The notes under the pieces are model-generated. The model worked only from the letters and a program-made list of their open reading frames with translations. It did not search any database and was not told the origin of the DNA. From contig JANQEO010000111.1 in NCBI GenBank assembly GCA_028278325.1, forward strand, positions 1-43,497: 43,497 nt of DNA. Reading direction: 5' to 3'. Both the position numbers and the translations under genes were made by a program. This document shows, piece by piece, positions 15,401 to 22,445 of this stretch. Position 1 is the stretch's first letter; the number at the start of each line of letters is the position of its first letter. Source of the stretch: Candidatus Binatia bacterium. Lineage in GTDB: Bacteria > Desulfobacterota > Binatia > UBA1149 > JAJCZL01.

Positions 15401-15700
15401 ACCGTCAGCTACCCGGGACGGGCCACACTGGAGGGAGCCGTCGCAGTGTCTCCTGCAATCCCGGATGGTGTCCTGGTGAGAGTGAGGAGGAAGCCTGACC
15501 AACCAGAAGAACGTGTCTTCATGCGCTACGGGGCCATCCGCAACGGACGTTTCTCACTCCACGGGCTGGCAGCGGGCACGTACTCGATCCGGGTCGCTCA
15601 CTCGGAGGAGGGAAGATCACTCCACGGCCAAACCGAAGCTGTCGTTGGTGCGGGCGGGACGCAGGAGGTCACCCTTCCCCTGACGTGGACGCAACACTGA
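12449..15700 (+). CDS. ECF sigma factor fused through a membrane helix to a carboxypeptidase-regulatory-like surface domain
   Basis: 1083 aa from GTG 12449 (AGGAG 2 nt upstream, unusually close; GTG 12461 is an alternative). Residues about 10-150 are an ECF-type sigma-70: region 2 around DLAAETRLILLRRLRAGDRIRHP, then region 4 with the helix-turn-helix LSHREIADVLDLPPGSISDR. Residues 202-226 (MKKTMLIAAVVIILASSISG) form one transmembrane helix with a positively charged cytoplasmic side. The remaining 850 residues are beta-rich repeats of the carboxypeptidase-regulatory type, for example VVDSRGAPVPEVRIVLAR, VADAHGRPLPDALIRVRR and VVSAETGSPLPNAQIRM, each followed by a D-x-x-G-x-[FY] strand. The sigma domain should be cytoplasmic and the repeats outside. 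This suggests direct sensing, or release by proteolysis. It is the first gene past the serine-recombinase repeat. Confidence 0.8.
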   Translation: MTDPVTRKPADETLEQIDAPLRRFLTRVGGQSADDLAAETRLILLRRLRAGDRIRHPTAFALRVAWNQVRRLGDRPGIQPWNVEADARFSADPTRLRDLRQWILSAFERLDRLDRALLALRHGEELSHREIADVLDLPPGSISDRLQRAESELRRWLRQLGDDDPPPMLGALLPLVLADGPPRALTTMTGTATTVFAGALVMKKTMLIAAVVIILASSISGVLWFASDDNSQTPATESRLVPEPIRGQQSESPKPTEERGPARKTNRFRDPGPAPNKWNIEISTRRGIWGTLADCPVRARLYAGYDTTGATLLETDIVTDATGRTMLSLGRPQETVTLELAPRRPRFVGYPRTETVISGDSPPDEIVLFVMPIDGKVHGAVADAHGRPLPDALIRVRREVFACNDQGRWEFDSSSASDRTIIAAWAPGYAAEQKVVVPPKPGEATRIDFKLKKGIVIEGVVRDLEGEPISNATVRSYDAPHRPVTQTDAVGRYRLESIPPKRDGCFVRINHPAFIEVSENVKGDGDVWKADFRLARGSSLSGQVVDSRGAPVPEVRIVLARSFNRTTGKSVFTDSAGKFQFQGVSDFTFVTAYRQGFAPVLLRRVPVTKPLRIVLQPGRSVSGVTVDADGRAIKGVAVDPYFRAGVGLPQRRWTDHSGRFVLTDLPHEGELTVSCDAQGFVPAWTKIASDQDHVRIVMSSAGRVSGRVVDDRTSEPLASFRVRVVPPELREGEKRGGTEATWYKPGVTFADTDGLFSLKRNHPLNTVFGFEVTAEGYGPTLLPRVFPSKTAEPVVVRMKAAAGIAGTVVSAETGSPLPNAQIRMLGSLLDGSGPRRKDPERLDPIVTTDADGGFRFDSAPAALVWLEVDHRNHPVFHAGPYRLVPGKALRSLLVEVPAGATIVGTCLDLDGQPQTGVIIALRQEAERRSGLRSKRALTDEKGRFRFEGVAPGVCFVSRYEKFGRLLSVVHRKQITLAASDTKDVTVSYPGRATLEGAVAVSPAIPDGVLVRVRRKPDQPEERVFMRYGAIRNGRFSLHGLAAGTYSIRVAHSEEGRSLHGQTEAVVGAGGTQEVTLPLTWTQH

Positions 15701-15748
15701 GGACGACTAGTTCGGAAACGTGTTGTTTGCCGTCGGTGGAGCCGCCGT

Positions 15749-15780
15749 TGCCGCGTAGCTCCTGGACTGAACCTCCTCGG
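15749..15780. repeat. Attachment-site-like repeat C (degenerate)
   Basis: TTGCCGCGTAGC, then CTCCTGGACTGAACCTCC, aligns with repeats A and B: CGCGTAGC is shared, and GACT-GAACCTCC follows at the same spacing. The preceding codons, read to the TAG, give LFAVGGAAVAA, similar in pattern to the recombinase end FRIGRVSIAA. It is weaker than the A/B pair and could be partly chance. Confidence 0.35.
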
Positions 15781-15822
15781 ATGAACGGTGAGATCTCTGG
15801 CCCTCGGATGAACGGTGAGATC
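15775..15822 (+). repeat. Perfect 21-bp direct repeat
   Basis: The 21-mer at 15775-15795 is repeated exactly at 15802-15822, 27 nt apart. Each copy has the core GATGAACGGTGAGATC. They lie right after repeat C and before the small membrane-protein gene at 15907. Possible regulator sites or a replication-slippage duplication. Confidence 0.7.
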
Positions 15823-15906
15823 GCTTTCCTAGCGGTCTCAGGAAACCGTCATGATTGGGACGGCACACTTGACGCATCGCCTACCTCCTCTGTACCGTCG
15901 AGATCG

Positions 15907-16236
15907 ATGGAGTCAGATACTCCGAGCGGCACGAACGGAGTTCACCACTCGGAGACGGCGTTGACCATCAGCGTTCTCCTTGCGCTAATGGCAGGCAGTA
16001 CGGTCGCCCTGTTGTGCGGCGTGCCGCCGAGACTTCTTCTCTTTGCAGTGCTGCTCGGCGGCGCAGTTTCGGCACTAGTAGCCGGAACATCCGCGAGCTT
16101 TCAGGGAAGAAGCGCCTGGAGAATCCTCGCTTCCGCAACGACCGCGGGCTTCTCGACAGCTGTGGTCTTGGGGGCACCCGTGCTCGTTGGAGCTGGCGTC
16201 TTCCTCGCGATTGGGTTGTTCGCCTGGTTAGGCTAG
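15907..16236 (+). CDS. Small multi-pass membrane protein
   Basis: 109 aa. I chose ATG 15907 (MESDTPSGTNGVHHSE) because a short polar N-terminus precedes the hydrophobic core; a longer in-frame start would translate the 21-bp repeats. Three or four transmembrane helices are visible: about 20-36 (LTISVLLALMAGSTVALL), 40-56 (LLLFAVLLGGAVSALV), 72-86 and 88-108 (VVLGAPVLVGAGVFLAIGLFAW). No recognised family; no charged catalytic residues lie in the helices. There is no strong Shine-Dalgarno. Together with the next two genes (34-nt gap, then overlap) it may form a small operon of envelope proteins. Confidence 0.6.
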   Translation: MESDTPSGTNGVHHSETALTISVLLALMAGSTVALLCGVPPRLLLFAVLLGGAVSALVAGTSASFQGRSAWRILASATTAGFSTAVVLGAPVLVGAGVFLAIGLFAWLG

Positions 16237-16269
16237 TGAACGCGGGCCGGGGGAGCGCAGCCAAGTCCG

Positions 16270-16467
16270 ATGCACGAGGCGTGGGCGACTCTGTTGGCAA
16301 TCACCGCCGGCTGCGGTGGCGTCCTCTCGGCGGGGTACGGGCACGCCTTCCCTTCCGTCGAGCCTATTCTGCCGCGAGCGTGGGTGGTCGCCCTCGCGGT
16401 CTCGTTGTTGACCTGTCGAAAGCCAGACGTCGTTTACGCATCCCTGAGTCTGCGGCCCTCCCGATGA
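16270..16467 (+). CDS. 65-aa small membrane protein
   Basis: ATG 16270 to TGA 16465-16467, overlapping the next start (ATGA). The product has two hydrophobic segments, about 7-26 (ATLLAITAGCGGVLSAGYG) and 36-48 (RAWVVALAVSLLTC), with a short loop and a basic tail. The overlap with the lipoprotein gene and the hydrophobic pattern argue for translation; the small size and weak ribosome-binding site (GGGGGAG at 15 nt) argue against certainty. No family is recognised. Confidence 0.4.
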   Translation: MHEAWATLLAITAGCGGVLSAGYGHAFPSVEPILPRAWVVALAVSLLTCRKPDVVYASLSLRPSR

Positions 16468-16937
16468 CCGCTATGAACTCCAAACTGTGGTTCCAAGTCG
16501 TCTTGCTGTCTGGTCTCTTGCTGCAGGGTTGCGCCCATCCCGATCCGCCGCAGAAACCGGCTTGGAGAGACGCCTCGTATGTCCTGATGCTCGCTTCTTT
16601 CAACGTCCCGAGCTATCGGAACCAGATGTCGCTCATCGTGCGCAAGGGCATGTCACGCGAGGAGGTCTTCGCCGTCACGGGAGAGCCGCACGTAGCGATC
16701 CAAGGGCCTCCTCGGTTCGACGATGACTACGAAGAGGGGTGGTACTGGGGTCATCCCGACCTAACCGGCTATGTGGAGCTCCGGTTCACTCGCGGCGAGC
16801 TGGATGCCATCGTCGCGTTCAACACTCCCCGGGTGGATCACTGGCCCATGCTACGACCGGCCGAAGATCGACGTCCGGTGGCCCGGCTGGGTCTCATGAA
16901 GTACCGGACATTCTCGGACCCGACATCGGGCCGATAG
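16464..16937 (+). CDS. 157-aa lipoprotein, possibly with a SmpA/OmlA-like (BamE) fold
   Basis: ATG 16464 (or ATG 16473) opens a lipoprotein signal, with lipobox LLQGC (LQGC) near residue 22. The mature domain contains SLIVRKGMSREEVFAVTGEPHVAIQ, closely matching the G-x-S-x-[ED]-[ED]-V-x-x-[LV]-x-G-x-P signature seen in SmpA/OmlA-like (BamE) lipoproteins, then WYWGHPDLTGYVELRFTRGELDAIV, the usual strand of that fold. This supports a small periplasmic lipoprotein of the BamE-like superfamily, although planctomycete members are of unknown function. It overlaps the small membrane-protein gene upstream. An intergenic stretch with a truncated-looking ORF (17039-17173) follows. Confidence 0.65.
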   Translation: MTAMNSKLWFQVVLLSGLLLQGCAHPDPPQKPAWRDASYVLMLASFNVPSYRNQMSLIVRKGMSREEVFAVTGEPHVAIQGPPRFDDDYEEGWYWGHPDLTGYVELRFTRGELDAIVAFNTPRVDHWPMLRPAEDRRPVARLGLMKYRTFSDPTSGR

Positions 16938-17038
16938 ACGGCCAAGGGCCGTAGCCGGCACCGCTTCCCTGACACTTCGCAGGCCCCGCCTCTCGCAGGT
17001 GGGACCCGGGTCGTCGGACCGCAGGTACGATGGGGACC

Positions 17039-17173
17039 ATGGCCCGTCTCGGTCTCATCTGTGCGATCGCGGTGTCGATCAGCCTATGCGCGACACCGGC
17101 AACCTGGCCGAGGACCGACACGCGACTTCGTCTCCCCGGGTGGTCTCCGAAAGGCCGCATTATCGCGGCGTAG
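17039..17173 (+). pseudogene. Truncated secreted-protein ORF ending in repeat B
   Basis: ATG 17039 opens a 44-aa frame. The first 20 residues (MARLGLICAIAVSISLCATP) are a textbook signal peptide. After a short polar section it ends KGRIIAA followed by TAG inside repeat B; the serine recombinase ends GRVSIAA. The simplest reading is that the front of a secreted-protein gene was joined to recombinase 3'-end sequence by insertion or recombination. GGGGA lies about 4 nt upstream of the ATG. It could instead be a genuine tiny gene. The minus strand here is also open (16894-17817), but lacks a good start. Confidence 0.4.
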
Positions 17174-17194
17174 CGACCCGACTCGAACCTCCGA
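17157..17194. repeat. Attachment-site-like repeat B
   Basis: Near-copy of the repeat at the serine recombinase stop codon: 17 identical bases (17162-17178), then one missing T and one mismatch over the next 16 bases. It lies 4.8 kb downstream in the same orientation. The minus strand reads GGAGGTTCGAGTC, a T-arm-like motif, but I could not fold a complete tRNA around it. Confidence 0.6.
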
Positions 17195-17316
17195 GGAGAG
17201 CACGTCAGTCGAAAACGGCGAAACCCGCCCGGGACCGCGAAGTCCAGATCGATGAAGCGCGGGTTCTCTTGCTTGGTCGACTTGGGGCATGATGGAGCGG
17301 CTGCTGGAGACCGGCT

Positions 17317-19824
17317 GTGCGCTCGCCCGTACTCTTTGTCATCCTCTCTTTCGTCGGATGCGCGCGCGTGGACGATGCGTTCACCGCCTCCTCTGAGCCG
17401 GCGTTTTCGACCGGTGCGCGCGTCCAGGTCGTCGACGACGACACGGGTGCCCCCATACCGCACTCCGTCCTGCACTACGTCGAAGGGGACGCCTGGGATC
17501 GTCACTGGGGAGACGGGCGATTGCGCATCACGATGAGCTCCTTGTGGGAGGTAGCTGAGCAGCTCGGCGAACGCATCGTCGCCGACGCGCACGGCCGCGC
17601 TCGCGTCGCGTGGACCGGCATGGAGGCGATGGTGACCGCAAGGGCGTCGGACGGGTCGATCGGCCTTGCTTCGGTCGATGCGTGGCATGTCGAGCGCGAT
17701 CCCATCATGGTCCGCGTACCAAGACGACGGGACCTGCGCGTTCTCGTCGTCGACGAGCAAGGCAAACCCGCGCCAGACGTTCGTGTCGGGCTGTGGTTCT
17801 TCATGAAGGGCCCGCACACCATGGCACGGGCGCGGACGGGCGCGGACGGAATCGCGAACCTCGGCCAGGTGGCCGGACTCGCGGCGCTGCCTTACGCGGT
17901 CAACTCACTACTCGTCGATGAGACAATATGGGGAGACGGGCTTTTTGCGGTCGGATTGGAGGTCCCCGGCACAGGGCGCGGCTTTCTCTTTGTGCCTTCG
18001 AGGCGCGACGGGCCGGCAAGTCGCGAGATCGATCCGAGGCACCCACCGACCGACCCGATCGAGCTGCGCCTCGTTCCAACAGGACGAGTCGTCGTCAACG
18101 TCCGCGACCGGAACGGGGATCCACCACCCGTTTCCCAGCCCGTCTGTCTGTCCGTGGCCGGCGGTGAGGCTGAGCTCCTGGGCGAGGTTCCACGTGTCGG
18201 GCGCGACCACGATGTCGCCTGGACCGATGCACTAGGCCGCGCAACCATCCCGCACGTTGCGCTCGGACACTCTTACGGGGCACGCACCTGGGACGCGATC
18301 CGAAATGAGTCCGCCGGCGTCCATCTCGCGGGGCCACAGAAGCCTGGAGAGACTGTCGAGGTATCCCTTTTGTGGCCCGCTGCGCCGTCCCCACGCCTTA
18401 TCCGCGGTCGTGCTGTGGACATAGCAGGACGACCACTGAGCAACGCTTTGCTCGACCTCGCGGCCTTCCCCCTTGGGCAACCGGAGGCGTCTGAGGGGTA
18501 CGGCACACGCTGGATGACGGACGCACAGGGTCGGTTCGAGTTGTCGTCGGCGGAGCATCACCGACGCTCTCTCGGGTGGGACTACGACGAGGCAGCCCGC
18601 TCCGCACATCCGCCCGGCTTCGATCTCATCGTGAAGAGTCTGAATCCTGCTCGGATCGGGCGACAGACGCTCGAACCGTTCACGGGTCCGGTCGCCAACG
18701 CCGGCGATGTCGTCCTCGAAGCAGCCGAGATCGTCGCCTCGGGTCGCGTTGTTGGACCTTCCGGGCAGCCGCTGGAGGGGGCACACGTCCGCGCCTACGG
18801 TGCCTGGCACACGGCGGTGACGGACGGCGGCGGGCACTGGGTGATTCGATCCTGGCCATGGAGCCACCCGTGGCTCGAGCCCACCCCGCCGTCGCCCGAG
18901 CCGTTCACGCTCTCCGTCTGGCATCCCGACTATGCTCGTGCCGAAACCCCCAAGCTGCGGTGGGGAACACCTGAGGTGAACGTCACCCTGCAACCGAGTG
19001 CGCGCCGGCGCATCCGACTCCGGACGACTCCTTTCGATGGACCGCCACCGCGTCGCATCTTCGCGGAGTTCGAAGGGGTCCGCGATTTGGCGTACATCGA
19101 ACTTCAGCCCGCGGGATCACGCCTCGTCGGCAGCGCGATCATGGATCGAGGCAAGTACGAGCTCGAGGTCTTTGACGGCGCGATCGTCGGGGGCGATCGG
19201 AAGCTCCGCATGAGACGAAGCCTCGTCACGCAGGAGAGCGACTCCGACGCCATTGAGATCGACCTCGGGCCGTACTTCACTCGACTCTCCCTGGAAGTCG
19301 TCGACCGTCACGGCGACTCCATCCAGGAAGTCGTTGTCGGAGGCCGCGACGAGGGTGAACGCCAGCGCGTGCTTGCCAACGACGGCCGCGCGGTGGTGCT
19401 CGTCTCAAACGACCGTGGGTGGATCGGAGTCTCGTCGCCCGGGTTCGGATCGACCACCGTTGCGACGAGAGACGGCGGCGGGCGCGTGGTGCTCGGGCCG
19501 GTCCTTCGCGTGCCCGCACGCTTGGTCGGGCCGGCGATCCCCGAAGGGTACACCCTTGAGCTCGTGGCATATGGTGCCGACGAGCGCACGCTAGCTTTGG
19601 ACATCTGGCCACGCGGAGGCCACACGGTCGTCGATGCGGCGGGTAATGCAGAGATCATCGTCCCAGGCGCGGGCCTGTACGACGTGAGACTCGTGGTATG
19701 GAAAGACGGATGGCGCTCGCGCGTGAAGTCCGTTCGGAGCGAGCTTGCGACCGCGTCACAGACCATCGAAGTTGCATACACCGACGAAGAGTTGCGATCC
19801 GCGCTGAAAAAGCTGGGCCGGTAG
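17317..19824 (+). CDS. Large lipoprotein with carboxypeptidase-regulatory-like repeats
   Basis: 835 aa from GTG 17317 (GGAGA 6 nt upstream). The start gives a lipoprotein signal, MRSPVLFVILSFVGC, with lipobox FVGC. The mature protein is a string of beta domains of the carboxypeptidase-regulatory/peptidase-associated type. Clear units are VVDDDTGAPIPHSVLHYV (about residue 33), VVDEQGKPAPDVRVGLWF (about 142), VDIAGRPLSNALLDLA (about 368), VVGPSGQPLEGAHVRAYG (about 478) and LEVVDRHGDSIQEVVVGG (about 663). Several are followed by a D-A-x-G-x-x strand. No peptidase motif is seen, so it is a structural or binding surface protein. Its head is next to repeat B; the related 499-aa protein gene follows 123 nt downstream in the same direction. 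Confidence 0.75.
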   Translation: MRSPVLFVILSFVGCARVDDAFTASSEPAFSTGARVQVVDDDTGAPIPHSVLHYVEGDAWDRHWGDGRLRITMSSLWEVAEQLGERIVADAHGRARVAWTGMEAMVTARASDGSIGLASVDAWHVERDPIMVRVPRRRDLRVLVVDEQGKPAPDVRVGLWFFMKGPHTMARARTGADGIANLGQVAGLAALPYAVNSLLVDETIWGDGLFAVGLEVPGTGRGFLFVPSRRDGPASREIDPRHPPTDPIELRLVPTGRVVVNVRDRNGDPPPVSQPVCLSVAGGEAELLGEVPRVGRDHDVAWTDALGRATIPHVALGHSYGARTWDAIRNESAGVHLAGPQKPGETVEVSLLWPAAPSPRLIRGRAVDIAGRPLSNALLDLAAFPLGQPEASEGYGTRWMTDAQGRFELSSAEHHRRSLGWDYDEAARSAHPPGFDLIVKSLNPARIGRQTLEPFTGPVANAGDVVLEAAEIVASGRVVGPSGQPLEGAHVRAYGAWHTAVTDGGGHWVIRSWPWSHPWLEPTPPSPEPFTLSVWHPDYARAETPKLRWGTPEVNVTLQPSARRRIRLRTTPFDGPPPRRIFAEFEGVRDLAYIELQPAGSRLVGSAIMDRGKYELEVFDGAIVGGDRKLRMRRSLVTQESDSDAIEIDLGPYFTRLSLEVVDRHGDSIQEVVVGGRDEGERQRVLANDGRAVVLVSNDRGWIGVSSPGFGSTTVATRDGGGRVVLGPVLRVPARLVGPAIPEGYTLELVAYGADERTLALDIWPRGGHTVVDAAGNAEIIVPGAGLYDVRLVVWKDGWRSRVKSVRSELATASQTIEVAYTDEELRSALKKLGR

Positions 19825-19947
19825 CGCGTGATGGAACACCGCCGGGCCAAGATCGACCCTCCTGTCTGGCCGACCAAACGCCTTGAGTCGCGGCACTTTC
19901 AGGCGCGACTTTGCCAGCGGAGGCCGCAAGGCTGGTAAGCTGCAGCG

Positions 19948-21447
19948 ATGGTGACTAGGATCGCGGTGTTGCCGCTCCTGGCGTCTTGCACCTGCCTCCT
20001 CTACGGCCAGGGCACACCACCTCACTTCCCGTCTGCTCTACGCAACGGAGGCAACGGCAGCGACATCGCTGCGCCGTCGGGCTCCCGGCCGACCGACGAC
20101 GAACTAACTAGATCGCCGCTAGGGCGGGCCATGGTGGCCGTTCGCGTTCGGTGGCGCTTGGTCGATACTGGCGGCGAACAGATCACGGGCGTGATCTGTC
20201 TCGTGGGCCTGAAGCGCGGGATGGACTCGAGGCTCGGGGCAAGGAGGGAAGCAAAGGAGAAGGGCGGCATTTGGAGTTGCCAGCCTCCACGCCGGAAGGG
20301 GCCAGTTTTTCTCGAGGTTCGCGGCGATGGATGGGTTCATATCACCGGGGTACCTGTCGGACGTCCAAGGGTCATCGACGTCGTCATCGATCGACGAGCC
20401 GTGGTCGTGTCCGGGAGAGTGCGTTCGTCGTCGGGCAACCCGCTCCGAGCCGACCTGTTCATCGAGTTCGGCGACTACGCCACAGGGTTACGAGCGGACG
20501 CGCGAGGTGGCTTCGAAGTGAGCGCCCGGTGGCCCGAGATCCCCGAGCGGCCCGCCGACTGGACGAAGCCATGCTGGGTCCACGCTACGGTGCGGGGATT
20601 GAACAGCGCGTCCGTCACGGACATCGACCGCTTCACGGGTCTCGTCCTGACACTGGAGAAGAGTGCCGCCCTGATCGGTCGTGTGCTTCTTCCCACCGGG
20701 ATGCGAGGATTCGCGGTGAGGCCAGAGTTTACTCACAACGGCCGGCGCTCCCCCGGCGGGTACTTTGATGAACTAGGCGTGCTGCGCCAATCGGCGTCGA
20801 TGCGAAGCGGACGGTGGTCGATGACGGTCCGCACACACATCCTGAATCAAGAGATCATCCGCCTCGGCCGCCTGGATCTCGCTGAAGGGCAGGTCCTCCG
20901 CGATCCCCGCCTAAACCCCCTGGACCTGCGCGGCGTGATCCACTCCGTGAAGCTCCAGGCGGTGGATGACGACGGCAAGCCTGTCGATCACGTCCACCTA
21001 TACACGCGGGAGAACAGGGAAGCCCTCAGCGGCGACCACAATCTGCGGTCGTTGCCAATTGTCCGGGGACAACCGCTCGACGTGTGGGTCAGCGCGCATG
21101 GGGATTATCGGTACCGAAACGTGACCCTCCACGATCGCGACGTCACCGTGCAGCTAAGCAAGTCCGACCGCGCGACGTTCATCTACGAAGGCCCCCACGA
21201 AAAAGGGCTGCGCGTGTTCCTGATGCCCCATCCATCCACCGGCTGGCCACGACATCTGTCAGCAGTGGGCGATGTCGAGGTCACCGGCCGCGCGTCTGTC
21301 CCGGTGACGTTTCCAGGCCGCTGCATCGTTCGGCTCCTTCACCTCCGTGATGGTGCGGAGACCGAGAGTTACGAGCTTGCCCCGGCGGTTGTCGACCTGT
21401 CACGGGTGCCTGAGACGCCGATACGGATCCAGAAACGCAAGCTGTGA
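19948..21447 (+). CDS. Secreted carboxypeptidase-regulatory-like protein
   Basis: 499 aa; ATG 19948 starts a signal peptide (MVTRIAVLPLLASCTCLLYGQ) with likely signal peptidase I cleavage after YGQ, although SCTC could be a lipobox. The mature protein is beta-rich with units VVVSGRVRSSSGNPLRADLF (about residue 150), AALIGRVLLPTG and VKLQAVDDDGKPVDHVHLY (about 345), and an Arg/Asp-rich C-terminal strand region ending RIQKRKL. It is a shorter relative of the lipoprotein at 17317-19824, which it follows closely, so the two may be co-transcribed. No catalytic motif. Family placement is moderate, by motif pattern only. Confidence 0.65.
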   Translation: MVTRIAVLPLLASCTCLLYGQGTPPHFPSALRNGGNGSDIAAPSGSRPTDDELTRSPLGRAMVAVRVRWRLVDTGGEQITGVICLVGLKRGMDSRLGARREAKEKGGIWSCQPPRRKGPVFLEVRGDGWVHITGVPVGRPRVIDVVIDRRAVVVSGRVRSSSGNPLRADLFIEFGDYATGLRADARGGFEVSARWPEIPERPADWTKPCWVHATVRGLNSASVTDIDRFTGLVLTLEKSAALIGRVLLPTGMRGFAVRPEFTHNGRRSPGGYFDELGVLRQSASMRSGRWSMTVRTHILNQEIIRLGRLDLAEGQVLRDPRLNPLDLRGVIHSVKLQAVDDDGKPVDHVHLYTRENREALSGDHNLRSLPIVRGQPLDVWVSAHGDYRYRNVTLHDRDVTVQLSKSDRATFIYEGPHEKGLRVFLMPHPSTGWPRHLSAVGDVEVTGRASVPVTFPGRCIVRLLHLRDGAETESYELAPAVVDLSRVPETPIRIQKRKL

Positions 21448-21902
21448 GCGCGCCGCGAAGTTCGGATCGAGCTTTCCTACCCTCATGTTCCGGGCATCGT
21501 CTCAATCACAAAGCCGCGAGCCATGGGGAGCCGGCCCGAGACACCAGCGCCGAATCCGCTCCGGATGTGCACGGAGCTCCATCGTCGCGGACTATGAGAC
21601 TGCCGCCGTTTGCGTCCCCGCGTCGAGGAGTCGAACGGTGGACACTTGGCTTCCCTACGACGATGACGGTGTGCTGCGGTTCGGTACACTATCTAGTCTG
21701 GTGACGATCTCACAGGACCCGTTCGGCAAGCTCACCGCCGTGAGCAGGCTCATTGTCGTCGTTGCGCTCAGTGCCGCACTTCGCGGCGCACCACGGGTAG
21801 GCTGTCGAGCCCAAACGCCCGGCGCGACCCGGACAACAATCGGGAACATGATCGTTGGCGAGCCCATCCTGATCCTTCCAATACTGCGCCACACCTATGA
21901 GG
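21448..21902. other. 455-bp intergenic region with no confident gene
   Basis: Between a plus-strand and a minus-strand gene. One weak plus-strand candidate is a GTG at 21740 giving 64 aa (to 21934) that opens with a hydrophobic run (RLIVVVALSAAL). It has no ribosome-binding site and overlaps the 3' end of the minus-strand gene. The stretch around 21690 (TTCGGTACACTATC) looks promoter-like. The remainder shows no coding signal I trust. Confidence 0.35.
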
Positions 21903-22259
21903 TCAGGCCGACGGATCCACGACAGCGAAGATGACCAAACTGACAACCGCGGTTGCGAGAATCGCCGTTCCCACGCCCGTGGCGAAGTCGTACCTGCGCA
22001 GTAGCGTGGCCCCGACGAGGAACGGGACCTCGTAGAGGAGCTGCGTGAACCAGACAGAGACTAGGGCGATGGGGAGTCTTGGCATCGAGTGCCAGAGTCC
22101 TTCATAGATGCCCAACTCTTCGCCAGTTTGATCGACGCTCCAGATCCAGAACTGGGCCGGAAGGTGGAGCACCATGGCGACCACGAAGCCGCGCCAGAAG
22201 GAGCTTCGTTTCCCGGCCGCCGCGTCCGTTGACTGGGATTCACTGCCAGGGATGCCCAC
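21903..22259 (-). CDS. 118-aa membrane protein
   Basis: GTG at 22259 (MGIPGSESQSTDAAAGKR) begins a soluble N-terminus. Hydrophobic helices follow at about 24-39 (WRGFVVAMVLHLPAQFWIW), 58-75 (LPIALVSVWFTQLLYEVPF) and 93-113 (VGTAILATAVVSLVIFAVV). The cytoplasmic loop carries RRYDF. I do not recognise the family. The start is uncertain because no clear Shine-Dalgarno precedes it. Downstream it faces the gap at 21448-21902. The remnant of a repeat-protein gene (22310-22435) lies just upstream. Confidence 0.65.
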   Translation of the reverse strand: MGIPGSESQSTDAAAGKRSSFWRGFVVAMVLHLPAQFWIWSVDQTGEELGIYEGLWHSMPRLPIALVSVWFTQLLYEVPFLVGATLLRRYDFATGVGTAILATAVVSLVIFAVVDPSA

Positions 22260-22309
22260 GCTTTGATCATACGGATCGGCTTGGGTCCCATGTGACCGGA
22301 GATCGGACT

Positions 22310-22435
22310 CTACTGCGCTGTGATTCGAACGACGGGTAATGTCGGCCCAGCCAAGCCGCCCAGAGCCTCGATGCAGATGGCGTCAACCGTGATCGGTGGC
22401 ACCGCGAACGGCCTCCGCCAGCCCATGACCTCCAT
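22310..22435 (-). pseudogene. 3'-end remnant of an FDDG-repeat protein gene
   Basis: On the minus strand, the last 41 codons before a stop at 22310-22312 read WRRPFAVPPITVDAICIE, then LAGPTLPVVRITAQ. This matches the C-terminus of the 541-aa repeat protein at 39674-41299 (FNVPPVTVDAICID, then LAGPTSPVVRITIQ) and that of the protein at 24441-25946 (PPLTADAICI, then VVRITVQ). Nothing upstream belongs to that family; the stop codon of the FG-GAP gene is 10 nt away. It is a 3' fragment left after recombination or deletion. Confidence 0.75.
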
Positions 22436-22445
22436 CCCAACGGAC

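Noticed and set aside
17157..17240. tRNA on the minus strand
   Set aside because: GGAGGTTCGAGTC looks like a T-arm half, but the T stem does not pair and no anticodon or acceptor stem could be fitted.
16894..17817. 307-codon minus-strand frame across repeat B
   Set aside because: Overlaps the start of the large lipoprotein and has no convincing start. Part of it in the intergenic gap reads plausibly, so it was considered, but not enough to call.
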